DNA of 64,000 nt, taken from assembly GCA_003141895.1 (NCBI GenBank), contig PLNT01000007.1, positions 247,889-311,888 on the forward strand, in the 5' to 3' direction. Source of the DNA: Bacteroidales bacterium. Its GTDB lineage: Bacteria; Bacteroidota; Bacteroidia; Bacteroidales; VadinHA17. This document shows positions 25,832 through 35,218 of the stretch, one piece after another (positions within the stretch are counted from its first letter, which is position 1; each line of letters opens with the position of its first letter). The position numbers and the translations under genes were made by a program. Below the pieces are notes generated by a model. It ran no database searches. It was not told where the DNA came from and saw nothing but the letters and a program-made list of their open reading frames with translations.

Positions 25832-26011
25832 GATTTTAAGATTTTAGATCTTTATCAAACATAAAGCTCCATTAAATGTCTTATCTGCAGACAGGTATAA
25901 ATTTAGAAAATAATGAGATTAAAACAAAATTTAACCTAAGGTCAAAATGTTTAAAAAAGAACACAATCCCTTATTGAAATGTTATAATTTTATAACCATA
26001 ACTTACTTACC

Positions 26012-28216
26012 ATGGATAAAGTATTGATAGTCCCCCAGGAAAACATAGGCAAAAATTTCGTTCCACCTGAATATCTCCCTAAAGGGAAAGATGAATACTA
26101 CCTGCGAAACCGGCAGTCTGTTCCACCAAAATCGGGGTGGAGAAATTTAAGATCTGATGAGGTTGAAAAACTTGTTAAAAATGATAATACATCCGATAAC
26201 TGGGATGAAATACTTGTAACCGATCAGTTTGAGCCGAATCAGATTAAAAATACCAGATTCTTTGGACTGGTAAGAATTGGCACTCTGAGGAATGTCATGC
26301 TTCAGCATCACGATCTGAGGGTTCCGGCGGGAATTACAAATAGTCTTATCATCTCTTCAGACATAGGGGATGATTGTGCCATCCATAATGTACATTACCT
26401 GGCTCACTACATTATAGGGGAACGTTGTATCCTCTTTAATATTCAGGAAATGCATACAACTGATCATGCAAAATTTGGCAATGGAATTATAAAGGATGGG
26501 GAACCGGAAAGCGTACGGACGTGGATCGATCTTATGAATGAAACCGGATGCCGACGGGTACTCCCTTATGATGGTATGATCACTGCCGATGCATATTTAT
26601 GGGCTAAATATATCGATGACAAACCTTTGCAGGAGAATCTGAAGAAAATAACCCAGAAATGCACTCATAACCAGCGGGGTTTTTACGGAACGACCGGCAA
26701 CCACTGTGTTATTAAGAATTCTCTGATCCTGAAGGACGTGAAGATCAGTTCATACTGCTACATCAAAGGAGCAAATAAATTAAAAAATCTTACAATTAAT
26801 TCATCCGAGGAGGAACCGACTCAGATTGGAGAAGGAGTCGAACTTGTAAATGGCATAATCGGTTATGGTTGTCATATTTTTTATGGCTGCAAGGCTGTAA
26901 AATTCATTCTTGGTAACAATTCCAGCCTGAAATACGGAGCCAGGCTGATCAATTCATTCCTGGGTGATAATTCAACAATTTCATGTTGTGAAGTTCTGAA
27001 CAATCTTATATTTCCGGCACATGAACAACACCATAACAATTCCTTTCTTATTGCTTCAGTTGTAATGGGTCAGAGCAACATGGCAGCCGGGGCAACAATC
27101 GGATCAAATCATAACAGCAGGGCAAATGATAATGAAATTCAGGCAGGACGCGGATTCTGGCCAGGCTTGTGCACAAGTGTAAAACACTCCTGTCGTTTCG
27201 CATCATTTACCTTATTATCAAAAGCAGATTATCCAGCCGAACTTGACATTCCCTTACCTTTCTCCCTGCTGAATAATAATGTTTCAAAAGATCAGCTTGA
27301 GGTTATGCCTGCTTACTGGTGGTTATATAATATGTTCGCCCTGGCACGCAATTCCTGGAAATTTCAGAATCGCGATAAACGCATACATAAAGATCAGAAT
27401 ATTGAATTTGATCCTTTCGCTCCTGACACGGTCGAGGAAATATTCACTGCCCGCACACTAATGGAGATATGGACAGCTAAAGCTTACCTCACGAAAAGAG
27501 GTGAATCCATAAAAGGGAAAAATGATGATGAACTTTCAGTAATTGGACGGAATTTGTTATCGGGAAATGAAAAAGATATTAATGACCTTGAGGTACTGGG
27601 CGAAAACATGGAAAATACCAGAAGGAAGGTTGTGATATTAAAACCATACAAATCATACCACGCTTATTCTGATATTTTACATTATTATGCCGTAAAAAAT
27701 CTGATGTCATACCTGAATACAGCTCAGAATGTCACCTTAAAATCGATGAACAAAAAGATGAAAGATGAAAGGCATAAAGAATGGAGTAATCTTGGCGGAC
27801 AGCTTATTCTTAAGCAGGATGTCGATAACCTGAGGAAGGATATTGGTTCCGGAAAATTAAAGACATGGAAAGAGATTCATAACAGGTATGATGAACTCTG
27901 GATGAAATACAAAACTGATAAACAAAAACATGCGTACGCAACCTTATGCGAACTGTATGGAACAGAAAATATTTCAGCATCGGATTGGACGAAAGCAATC
28001 GAAAAGACAGTCAGGATTCAGAAATTCGTCAGCGATCAGGTTTACACTTCGAGAAAGAAGGATTATGATAACCCGTTTAAGATGACTACTTTCAGAAATA
28101 AGGATGAAATGACAGCTGCATTAGGTACTGTCGATGAAAACAGCTTCATTATTCAGGTCCGACAGGAAACAGAGGAGTTTATTAAGCTGTCGGAAGAAAT
28201 CAAAAAAAGATTATAG
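26012..28216 (+). CDS. DUF4954-family protein with left-handed beta-helix region
   Basis: A 734-residue cytosolic protein of a family common in Bacteroidota and spirochaetes. The centre (about residues 85-380) has hexapeptide-like repeats typical of left-handed beta-helix acyl- or nucleotidyl-transferase relatives (for example YCYIKGANKLKNLTI, IGEGVELVNGIIGYG, GATIGSNHNSR), and the last third is helical and charged. No known catalytic triad is evident. A 7-bp palindrome GTTATAA-TT-TTATAAC lies 16 bases before its start. The URO-D-like gene follows after 25 bases, probably in the same operon. Biochemical role unknown. Confidence 0.85.
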   Translation: MDKVLIVPQENIGKNFVPPEYLPKGKDEYYLRNRQSVPPKSGWRNLRSDEVEKLVKNDNTSDNWDEILVTDQFEPNQIKNTRFFGLVRIGTLRNVMLQHHDLRVPAGITNSLIISSDIGDDCAIHNVHYLAHYIIGERCILFNIQEMHTTDHAKFGNGIIKDGEPESVRTWIDLMNETGCRRVLPYDGMITADAYLWAKYIDDKPLQENLKKITQKCTHNQRGFYGTTGNHCVIKNSLILKDVKISSYCYIKGANKLKNLTINSSEEEPTQIGEGVELVNGIIGYGCHIFYGCKAVKFILGNNSSLKYGARLINSFLGDNSTISCCEVLNNLIFPAHEQHHNNSFLIASVVMGQSNMAAGATIGSNHNSRANDNEIQAGRGFWPGLCTSVKHSCRFASFTLLSKADYPAELDIPLPFSLLNNNVSKDQLEVMPAYWWLYNMFALARNSWKFQNRDKRIHKDQNIEFDPFAPDTVEEIFTARTLMEIWTAKAYLTKRGESIKGKNDDELSVIGRNLLSGNEKDINDLEVLGENMENTRRKVVILKPYKSYHAYSDILHYYAVKNLMSYLNTAQNVTLKSMNKKMKDERHKEWSNLGGQLILKQDVDNLRKDIGSGKLKTWKEIHNRYDELWMKYKTDKQKHAYATLCELYGTENISASDWTKAIEKTVRIQKFVSDQVYTSRKKDYDNPFKMTTFRNKDEMTAALGTVDENSFIIQVRQETEEFIKLSEEIKKRL

Positions 28217-28241
28217 GTAAAATAATAATATTCAAACCCGG

Positions 28242-29399
28242 ATGAACTCAAAGCAAAGATTCCTCAATGTATTATCAAGGAAGAAAACTGACAGGCTGCC
28301 TGTTACAACTCATCACCTGATGCCCTCTTTCCTGAAATCACATATGAATGGAATTTCTGACCAGGAATTCTTTGACTATTTTGGGTTGGATCCTGTTAAA
28401 TGGATGATAGCTCATACCTTTGATGCATCGAAAGGAGAATATTTCGATCCTGATCAAGGTGAGATCGGTTTTCTTGAGGCGAGAAGAATCTGTACAGATA
28501 ACTGGAGGTTTTCATCTGAGGATATTCTTGGTCTTGCACATGCGACAAGACGGTTGAAGATAGTTACGCCTGAAAAGACACTGTCGATGGTACTGCAATC
28601 AGATGAGCACACCACCTGGCTTAATGAACACGTCATCAAGGAAAAGTCAGATATTGATATTCTGGCTAAATATATGCCTGCTCCAAAATGTGATGTGGAT
28701 GCAATCAACAAGGTGTCAGATGAATTTGGCGACAGAGGATTGATGAGAGGTCATATACCCTGCTTTGACGGATTCGGGCAGCCGGGTTGCTGGCAGGATG
28801 CAGCCTGTATGTACGGGATTGAGAATCTTATTATGGCAACCTTCATGGATCCTCAATGGGTGCATGCATTTCTGAAGTTGTTACAGGCCAGAAAAATGAT
28901 CTTTATAGAATCGCTGAAAGGCGCCAGATATGATATACTTGAATTAGGCGGAGGAGATGCTTCAACAACTGTTATCTCCCCCGATATTTTCAATGAATTT
29001 GTGGCGCCGTATGATGCCCCGCTTATTGAAGCAGCACATAAGGCACGACAAAAAATCTCGTATCATACCTGCGGTGGAATGATGCCAATTCTTGAAGATA
29101 TAGCCTCAATGAAACCTGATGCCATGGAGACCTTCTCTCCTCCTGCTATGGGCGGCGATACAATTCTTGATGAAGCAAAAAAGCGTATAGGTGATAGAGT
29201 ATGTATGATCGGTGGTTTTGATCAGTTTCATTTTTTCACCGGATGTTCGGAACAGGTAACAAAGAATGAAGTCAGAAGATGTTTTGAAGCTGCCGGTACT
29301 GACGGAGGGTTCATCCTCTCCCCGTCAGATCATTTTTTTGAAGCTGATCTGAAATTGATCAAAGCATTTGCTGATGAAGCAAAGCAGTGTATCTATTAA
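28242..29399 (+). CDS. Uroporphyrinogen decarboxylase-family protein (MtaA/CmuA-like methyltransferase type)
   Basis: A 385-residue URO-D-fold protein. The start KQRFLNVLSRKKTDRLPV and the end motif YHTCGGMMPILEDI are typical of the MtaA/CmuA/MtbA branch, where the His and Cys bind zinc and a methyl group is moved to or from a corrinoid or thiol; true heme-pathway HemE lacks this His-x-Cys. The expected later Cys is plausible at KPDAMETF...GDRVCMIGGF. There is no corrinoid protein beside it. It follows the DUF4954 gene by 25 bases. Confidence 0.85.
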   Translation: MNSKQRFLNVLSRKKTDRLPVTTHHLMPSFLKSHMNGISDQEFFDYFGLDPVKWMIAHTFDASKGEYFDPDQGEIGFLEARRICTDNWRFSSEDILGLAHATRRLKIVTPEKTLSMVLQSDEHTTWLNEHVIKEKSDIDILAKYMPAPKCDVDAINKVSDEFGDRGLMRGHIPCFDGFGQPGCWQDAACMYGIENLIMATFMDPQWVHAFLKLLQARKMIFIESLKGARYDILELGGGDASTTVISPDIFNEFVAPYDAPLIEAAHKARQKISYHTCGGMMPILEDIASMKPDAMETFSPPAMGGDTILDEAKKRIGDRVCMIGGFDQFHFFTGCSEQVTKNEVRRCFEAAGTDGGFILSPSDHFFEADLKLIKAFADEAKQCIY

Positions 29400-29449
29400 T
29401 GAACAGAACGTCCTGATTTAAGGGGAAAATTAATTTAATCTTTAATCTC

Positions 29450-31114
29450 ATGCAAAATCGTCTATACATTTTAATACTTCTTTCTTTTTGTTTTCTTCAA
29501 ATTTCAGGGCAGCAAAAAGATATTGTGAAAAACCAGGGGATTACTTCTCCTTTACATCAGGCTAATATCGGGAAGATCATTTTTACATCGAAATCGATTC
29601 CTTTGTCAGAACTGAAGGAAAGCGATTTTTTAAATAATTACGAGCTGACAAATAAAAGTGATTTATTTATCACTGTGTTTATGGGTAACTCTATGACAAA
29701 CTTCATGCATTTCATTGCTCCTGATCTGAGTGCCTCAGAGCTGGTCCAATCGGGAGATTTCCAGTTTTCTCTTTATGTGGATAATAAGCTAATATATAAG
29801 AGTAACCTACTACCCGGCGCTCCATATGCAAGAATACAGGATACAGCAACAATTTTCAGCAAACCGTTTATTGATAATAAATCGACAAATGGATTGTGGA
29901 GTCAGTCCTTCTGGAACAGATTTATGAACAATGGAGGAGATAGTGCTCTAACTGAGGGGAAACATTTACTGAAGATGGAGATCAGACCATATGTTAATTC
30001 AGGCTCTGCCTTGAAAATCGGGGAAATAATTGCTTCAGGATCATTGAACCTAAATGTAAAAAGGAAACCAACAATTGACATCTCTCAAATTAAATTAACA
30101 GACATCAAACCTTATAATGGATTTTTACTTTCATTAGACAATTATGACAAGGATCTGATAAAGACTCTTAAAGGAAATATTGAGGAAGGTGTTTTCAAGA
30201 AAATTAGCAGCCTGATAGTAATCAAAAATGGCAAACTCCTTATTGAAGAGTACTTTAACGGAGAAACCAGGGATTCCCTGCATGATCCACGCTCAGCAGG
30301 AAAATCATTTTCCTCAACTGTAACAGGTATAGCAGAAAGTGAAGGATATTTGAAAGATGAAGATCAGACATTGAAAGAGTTTTACAAGATTAAGTCTTTT
30401 GAAAATTATGCGCCTCAGAAAGAGGATGTGTCAATTAAAGACTTACTGACAATGAGCTCCGTTTTTGATGGGAATGACGATGATTACGATTCACCGGGAA
30501 ATGAAGAGAATATGTACCCGACCGCAGATTGGGTAAAATTCACTTTGGACTTACCCGTTAATCTGACCAGACCAAAGGAAGAATGGCACTATTTTACAGC
30601 CGGCGTTGTTCTTCTGGGTGATATATTGAATAAAACCGTACCGGGAGGACTTGAAAAATATGCCGATCAAAAGCTTTTTAAGCCGTTGGGTATTACAAAG
30701 TATCAATGGCAACATACTCCTCGGGGGGTGCCAAATACGGCAGGAGGTATAAGGATGAATGCTTTGGATTTTGCAAAATACGGACAGCTTTATAAAAACA
30801 AAGGGAAGTGGAATGGAAAACAGATAATTCCTGAAGCATGGATCGATAAAACTTTCACAAAATATAAATCAATCCCAGGCAGAAAGGAAGAATTCTACGG
30901 ATATCTTTTCTGGAATAAAAAATACATTGTAAAGGATAAAGCATATGAGACTTTCTATTGTGCCGGTAACGGTGGAAATAAAATCTATGTCTTTATCGAT
31001 CAGCCACTAGTAATAGTCATTACTGCAACTGCCTATGGCGCCTCCTATGCTCACTCACAGGAAGATAAAATGATGACTGATTATATATTGCCGGCTGTTT
31101 TAAATGTAAAATAA
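29450..31114 (+). CDS. Periplasmic serine hydrolase (class C beta-lactamase/penicillin-binding-like)
   Basis: A 554-residue protein with signal peptide (cleaved near LQISGQQ), a ~200-residue N-terminal extension of unknown role, then a beta-lactamase-fold domain (about 240-550). The nucleophile motif SxxK is Ser282-Lys285 (RSAGKSF). The second motif, usually YSN or YAN, reads YFT in WHYFTAGVVLLG, and the third lies in CAGNGGNKIYV. The unusual second motif suggests an esterase or peptidase rather than an antibiotic-degrading role. It is convergent with the GH2 gene across two strong hairpins. Confidence 0.85.
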   Translation: MQNRLYILILLSFCFLQISGQQKDIVKNQGITSPLHQANIGKIIFTSKSIPLSELKESDFLNNYELTNKSDLFITVFMGNSMTNFMHFIAPDLSASELVQSGDFQFSLYVDNKLIYKSNLLPGAPYARIQDTATIFSKPFIDNKSTNGLWSQSFWNRFMNNGGDSALTEGKHLLKMEIRPYVNSGSALKIGEIIASGSLNLNVKRKPTIDISQIKLTDIKPYNGFLLSLDNYDKDLIKTLKGNIEEGVFKKISSLIVIKNGKLLIEEYFNGETRDSLHDPRSAGKSFSSTVTGIAESEGYLKDEDQTLKEFYKIKSFENYAPQKEDVSIKDLLTMSSVFDGNDDDYDSPGNEENMYPTADWVKFTLDLPVNLTRPKEEWHYFTAGVVLLGDILNKTVPGGLEKYADQKLFKPLGITKYQWQHTPRGVPNTAGGIRMNALDFAKYGQLYKNKGKWNGKQIIPEAWIDKTFTKYKSIPGRKEEFYGYLFWNKKYIVKDKAYETFYCAGNGGNKIYVFIDQPLVIVITATAYGASYAHSQEDKMMTDYILPAVLNVK

Positions 31115-31143
31115 ATCCTATTCTTTTCTTAACCCTACCCAAA

Positions 31144-31170
31144 CCCTTCCCTTAAACATTAAGGGAAGGG
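31144..31170. terminator. Inverted repeat, probable terminator of the serine hydrolase gene
   Basis: Perfect 12-bp arms CCCTTCCCTTAA and complement with a 3-base loop, 30 bases after the stop codon. Being symmetric it may serve both converging genes. The same CCCTTCCC core appears in the hairpin at 31247. Confidence 0.7.
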
Positions 31171-31246
31171 CTCAATTTTGTCATATATTAGAGATATTTG
31201 AGTAATATTTAAGATAATTATTAACAGTATATATGGCTGAAGATCA

Positions 31247-31277
31247 CCCCCTTCCCTTATTGTTTAAGGGAAGGGGG
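31247..31277. terminator. Inverted repeat, probable terminator of the GH2 gene
   Basis: Perfect 13-bp arms (CCCCCTTCCCTTA and complement) with the loop TTGTT, 24 bases beyond the GH2 stop on the minus strand. It is a close relative of the hairpin at 31144-31170. Confidence 0.7.
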
Positions 31278-31300
31278 CTGGGGGAAAGGGTTAAAGAAGC

Positions 31301-34129
31301 TCATTTGTTCTTCAGAAGCACTGGTTTTACTTTACTATTTCCGTCAATACTTAAATATGGCTGTGTTCCTTGAAGATCTTCTGTTTCAATTGTGGCTTTA
31401 ACAGTTTTTTCTTCACCCGGAAACAGAATTATGAAATTTGAATCCCAGAAAGTCGGTAGTATTTCTTCCCCGTTTTCTCCTATGGTTATTACAAGCCTGT
31501 TGAAAAAGGAAAGTTTTCCGGTATTGTTTTTCAGATTCACTGTTATATGACATTCTTTTCCGGTATCTTCTTTATAACCTGAAAGATCAATTGCAACCGG
31601 CTCAAGGTTCGCCAGTGCTGAATAATCAGGCTTTTCTGAAGAAGACAACCAATATATGTTTTCGGATAACAATAACCCTCCCCTGTTCCTTAATTCAAGT
31701 TTAACGAAGTAAACAGGGGTCTTTACCGGCCCCTTGGGAATTGAAAACAACTCTTTATACATGTCTGCACCCACATTTACAGTTTCTGATCTGAACCATG
31801 TGGTATTCATATCTAAATCCACAACTCTGGCGAGCAGTTCAAGGCTATCGAGGCTGACATGCCGCGTATTTATCAATGATACCATTTTATTATTTGCATT
31901 CATCTGGATATGAATAGGCTCCATTGCCTTTTGCGCATAATAAAATGATGCATTCTGACAGAGATACCAATCATATAACTGCCATAGAACCGATGGCCAG
32001 CAATCATTAAGCTTCCATAGCATTACACCACTTGTTATTGTCCACATACGATGATTTGCCGCCTCAAACATGGCACGGTAACTGTTTGCATTTACATACT
32101 GGGCTTTTCGGGCATAGTCCTCAACACTTGAAGGTTTTCCATATAATGTTCTTATCGCATTATCATAACCTCTGAATGCATAATTATTATCATCCCAGGC
32201 GCCGTGTTCGGCCCATGTACTGTCTAATGGGAATATGGCATTCTTTGTATCAGTACTGAACCTTGGTATGAATTTTTTCAGGCTGCTGTAGACCGGAACT
32301 GAGGCTACTCCAAGTTCATTCCTGAATGCCTGTTTGTCAACTTCAAGTATCTTGTCAAAATAAAAATGCTCAGGATTCCAGTTATAATCCGGATCACCAT
32401 CATCGGTTGTACCCAGCGGAAGGTCTGGTTTTATATATGAAGTGAACTTATCAATATCCCAGCTTGTACTGGATGCAGCCAGAAAAGGCCTTGTACCATC
32501 TAAATCAGATACATACTTTTTCAAAGGATTGTAAATATCCTCAGCTACTGTAACCTCATTTGCTGCACACCAGATAACCAGCGAAGGATGGTTCCTGTAT
32601 CTTTTGATTATATCCTGCGCCTCTTTCAATGCGAGCTTGTGATCAACAGGATTATTTTCTGTGGCAGTGTCTCCCGGATACATCCTCCAGCATTGATAAA
32701 AAGTTTCCCAATACATCAGACCGTATTTATCGTACGAATCAAGGACAATATCAGGGGCTGATGGCGCATCTTCACTTGCAACCATATTGACATTAGCCTT
32801 GGTCAGCAAGCGTGCCTCATCATAAACTCTTTTCTCAGGCATATTCTGAAATGCATCGGGTTGAAGCCATCCTCCCTTGCAGAATACTCTTTGCCCATTT
32901 ATATAGAATATTCTGCCATAATCATTTCCTATTTTCTTTATTTTATTCGTGACTTCTCTGATACCAAAGGTTGTGTTCTCCCTGTCAGAAATTTTACCGT
33001 TAATACTGAATGTTAATTCCAGGTTATGCAAATATTGTTTACCATAGCCGTTTGGCCACCAGAGGTATGGGTTCTTTATAGTTAACAATGGAAATTCAGA
33101 TGGGTTAAAGGAGACTTCCATTTTTTGTTCAGGAGCAAGTTTTACTTTCGTGCTAAAAGTAATATCCTTCATGGTTCCTCCCATTACTTTATTATAAGTT
33201 GGAAATTTCACCGTATCGATAAGGCTTATTTTTACAGTCAATAAACCATTCACTTCTGTTTTCAGGGAGTTCTTTAATTCTGCTGTAATTTTTAAATCAG
33301 CCCTCGTTGTATCAGGCAATGGGAGTTTTGTGACTACAAAAGGGTTGTCAATCGAAACCGGACCTGTAGCCGTGATATATACTTCCTGATATATCCCCAT
33401 ATTCCGGTCCCTGATTACCGGAGCACAATCCCAGCCGCCGGTAAATTTCAGTGTTTCATCTTTAAATATATCTACTGCATGTCCGCGTGTTTTTCCAAAT
33501 ACTTCAAATTGAACTCCGGGAGATGGAATACCCGGATGATCAACCTGATAGACTTTTACTGCCAGATAATTCGTTTGATTTACAAGTGCATATTGAGTTA
33601 TATCATACCTGAACCGAAGAAACATGCCAACCATTTCCTTTTGTCCTGCAATCTCATGTCCATTCAGCCAGACATCGGCCCGGTAATTTATCCCATCGAA
33701 ATTCAGCCAGAGTTGCTTACCTGTATAACTCTCAGGTATCATAAATTCTCTACGAAACCAATAAGGATCCTTCCATGGATTAGTTCCACCGTCAATATAA
33801 CTGTATTTTGCCAGGTCATACTTCTTATTAAATTCATCAGAAACGTCAGGGATTTTATAGTTATTCAGACCTATCCACGGATCGGGATAAATCTTATCTT
33901 TTATCAATGCATTCAGCACAGTTGTTGGTACCTGTGCCGGATACCATTCCCGTGGGGTGTATTTATCTGTGGAAATTATTTCACCACTTTCCTTTGCGAC
34001 GACGGACGATCTGATAAACCATTCACCAGAAAGAGATAATTTGGCCAGTTCTGTTTCAGGTTTCCCAACACATGAATTTAATACAGACGCCAATAAAAAA
34101 ATAGTCGAAAGCTTGACAAAGGATTTCAT
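31301..34129 (-). CDS. Glycoside hydrolase family 2, exo-beta-glucosaminidase/mannosidase-like lipoprotein
   Basis: A 942-residue protein from the ATG at 34129 (a TTG two codons earlier is in frame), with a lipobox (VLNSC, Cys near residue 20). Domain order is the GH2 set: sugar-binding jelly roll (about 30-250), immunoglobulin-like domain, TIM barrel and C-terminal beta domains. The acid/base Glu is about residue 525 in IWCAANEVT and the likely nucleophile about 605 in FRNELGV. The ASEDAPSAPD and NEV contexts resemble CsxA-type exo-glucosaminidases. The neighbouring ROK kinase and SIS-domain gene fit processing of glucosamine units. Substrate remains an inference; mannoside is the main alternative. 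Confidence 0.85.
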   Translation of the reverse strand: MKSFVKLSTIFLLASVLNSCVGKPETELAKLSLSGEWFIRSSVVAKESGEIISTDKYTPREWYPAQVPTTVLNALIKDKIYPDPWIGLNNYKIPDVSDEFNKKYDLAKYSYIDGGTNPWKDPYWFRREFMIPESYTGKQLWLNFDGINYRADVWLNGHEIAGQKEMVGMFLRFRYDITQYALVNQTNYLAVKVYQVDHPGIPSPGVQFEVFGKTRGHAVDIFKDETLKFTGGWDCAPVIRDRNMGIYQEVYITATGPVSIDNPFVVTKLPLPDTTRADLKITAELKNSLKTEVNGLLTVKISLIDTVKFPTYNKVMGGTMKDITFSTKVKLAPEQKMEVSFNPSEFPLLTIKNPYLWWPNGYGKQYLHNLELTFSINGKISDRENTTFGIREVTNKIKKIGNDYGRIFYINGQRVFCKGGWLQPDAFQNMPEKRVYDEARLLTKANVNMVASEDAPSAPDIVLDSYDKYGLMYWETFYQCWRMYPGDTATENNPVDHKLALKEAQDIIKRYRNHPSLVIWCAANEVTVAEDIYNPLKKYVSDLDGTRPFLAASSTSWDIDKFTSYIKPDLPLGTTDDGDPDYNWNPEHFYFDKILEVDKQAFRNELGVASVPVYSSLKKFIPRFSTDTKNAIFPLDSTWAEHGAWDDNNYAFRGYDNAIRTLYGKPSSVEDYARKAQYVNANSYRAMFEAANHRMWTITSGVMLWKLNDCWPSVLWQLYDWYLCQNASFYYAQKAMEPIHIQMNANNKMVSLINTRHVSLDSLELLARVVDLDMNTTWFRSETVNVGADMYKELFSIPKGPVKTPVYFVKLELRNRGGLLLSENIYWLSSSEKPDYSALANLEPVAIDLSGYKEDTGKECHITVNLKNNTGKLSFFNRLVITIGENGEEILPTFWDSNFIILFPGEEKTVKATIETEDLQGTQPYLSIDGNSKVKPVLLKNK

Positions 34130-34150
34130 AAGCAATAATTATAATATCTT

Positions 34151-35056
34151 TTAAATTCCCCCCTGCATTACCAGACAGGCTGCTCCTATGAAGCCTGCAT
34201 TATCACCTAACGAGGCACTTACAATTTTTATTTTTGAAGCCGGAACCGGACAAATATTTTTTCTTAATACAATATCCATCTGATTGTAAAAAAGATCCAT
34301 TGAATTTGAAATGGACCCTCCAATAATTACTATTCCAGGATCGATCATATTAATTCCCCATGCAATCGAAATCCCAAGTGCTTCCCCGAATATATTCCAT
34401 GTTTCTATAGCGTTCGCATCGCCGTCCCGGGCAAGTTCAGAGATTTCTTTTGCCGTTTTCCATTGTTTTGAAAGACTATGGTAAATTGAGCTCACTCCTC
34501 TTCCGGATACAATATCCTCAATTGATCCATCTTTATACGGAGAAGGCCATATTTCACCTGCGAGACCATTTGTGCCTGAAAAAAGCTTATTGTCAATTAC
34601 AATTGCACATCCCAGACCTGTACCCAGCGTATAGCCAAGAGTGATCCCGAAGTCTTTGCCGGCACCCCAGATACTTTCACCCAGCAGCAGAGCATTTGCA
34701 TCATTGTCCATGAATACAGGTAGTTCAAATTTCGCAAGGATTTTATCACGAAGAGGATAAAAATGCATTGTTGGAAGCTGAGGGCATTCCAGTATAGTGC
34801 CGGTATTATTATCCAGAGGACCAGTTACTCCCAACCCAATACCCTTTATATCTGAAGGTCCAACTCCTGATTTTTGAATGACCTTATCAATTGAATCTGT
34901 AATTCTTTTGAATATTTTTTCGCTTTGATCATCACCACCTGTATCAACTGTAACAGGTTCTCCAATAATCTCTCCTTCAGGATTAATCGCTCCGGCTTTT
35001 ATACCTGTCCCCCCGATATCGACTCCTATTATTATTTTTTTCTTTGATGATTGCAT
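34151..35056 (-). CDS. ROK-family sugar kinase
   Basis: A 301-residue ROK kinase with the ATP-binding DIGGTGIKAG at the start, catalytic Asp in VFMDNDANALLLGE, and TLGTGLGCAIV with GLAGEIW. The zinc motif CxCGxxGC usually found after the GE of ROK kinases is absent (the region reads WPSPYKDGSIEDIVSGRG), a known but minority variant. Glucose, GlcN, GlcNAc and ManNAc are usual ROK substrates. The GH2 gene starts 21 bases after it, and the SIS-domain gene lies upstream, so glucosamine phosphorylation is a sensible guess. Confidence 0.9.
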   Translation of the reverse strand: MQSSKKKIIIGVDIGGTGIKAGAINPEGEIIGEPVTVDTGGDDQSEKIFKRITDSIDKVIQKSGVGPSDIKGIGLGVTGPLDNNTGTILECPQLPTMHFYPLRDKILAKFELPVFMDNDANALLLGESIWGAGKDFGITLGYTLGTGLGCAIVIDNKLFSGTNGLAGEIWPSPYKDGSIEDIVSGRGVSSIYHSLSKQWKTAKEISELARDGDANAIETWNIFGEALGISIAWGINMIDPGIVIIGGSISNSMDLFYNQMDIVLRKNICPVPASKIKIVSASLGDNAGFIGAACLVMQGGI

Positions 35057-35091
35057 TCCGTTTTTTTTTAATTATATGACCCCCTTCCCAA

Positions 35092-35144
35092 CCTTCCCCC
35101 AAGGGGGAAGGAGCAGGAACAAATCCTTTCCCCCTTGGGGGAAA
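35092..35144. repeat. Two adjacent CCCCC/GGGGG hairpins
   Basis: CCTTCCCCC-AA-GGGGGAAGG (35092-35111) and TTTCCCCC-TT-GGGGGAAA (35127-35144), each perfect, in the 162-base gap between the SIS-domain and ROK genes. They could attenuate read-through inside the presumed operon. Confidence 0.8.
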
Positions 35145-35218
35145 TAAGAAAGAGGGTTAAAAAAAGATTTCTCTTATTCAATCTCAGAGAATTTACTGCA
35201 AATGAAGGATCTTAAGTC

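Noticed and set aside
31301..34129. Classical beta-galactosidase LacZ
   Set aside because: GH2 active-site context and kinase/deaminase neighbours fit exo-glucosaminidase or mannosidase better; left open at substrate level.
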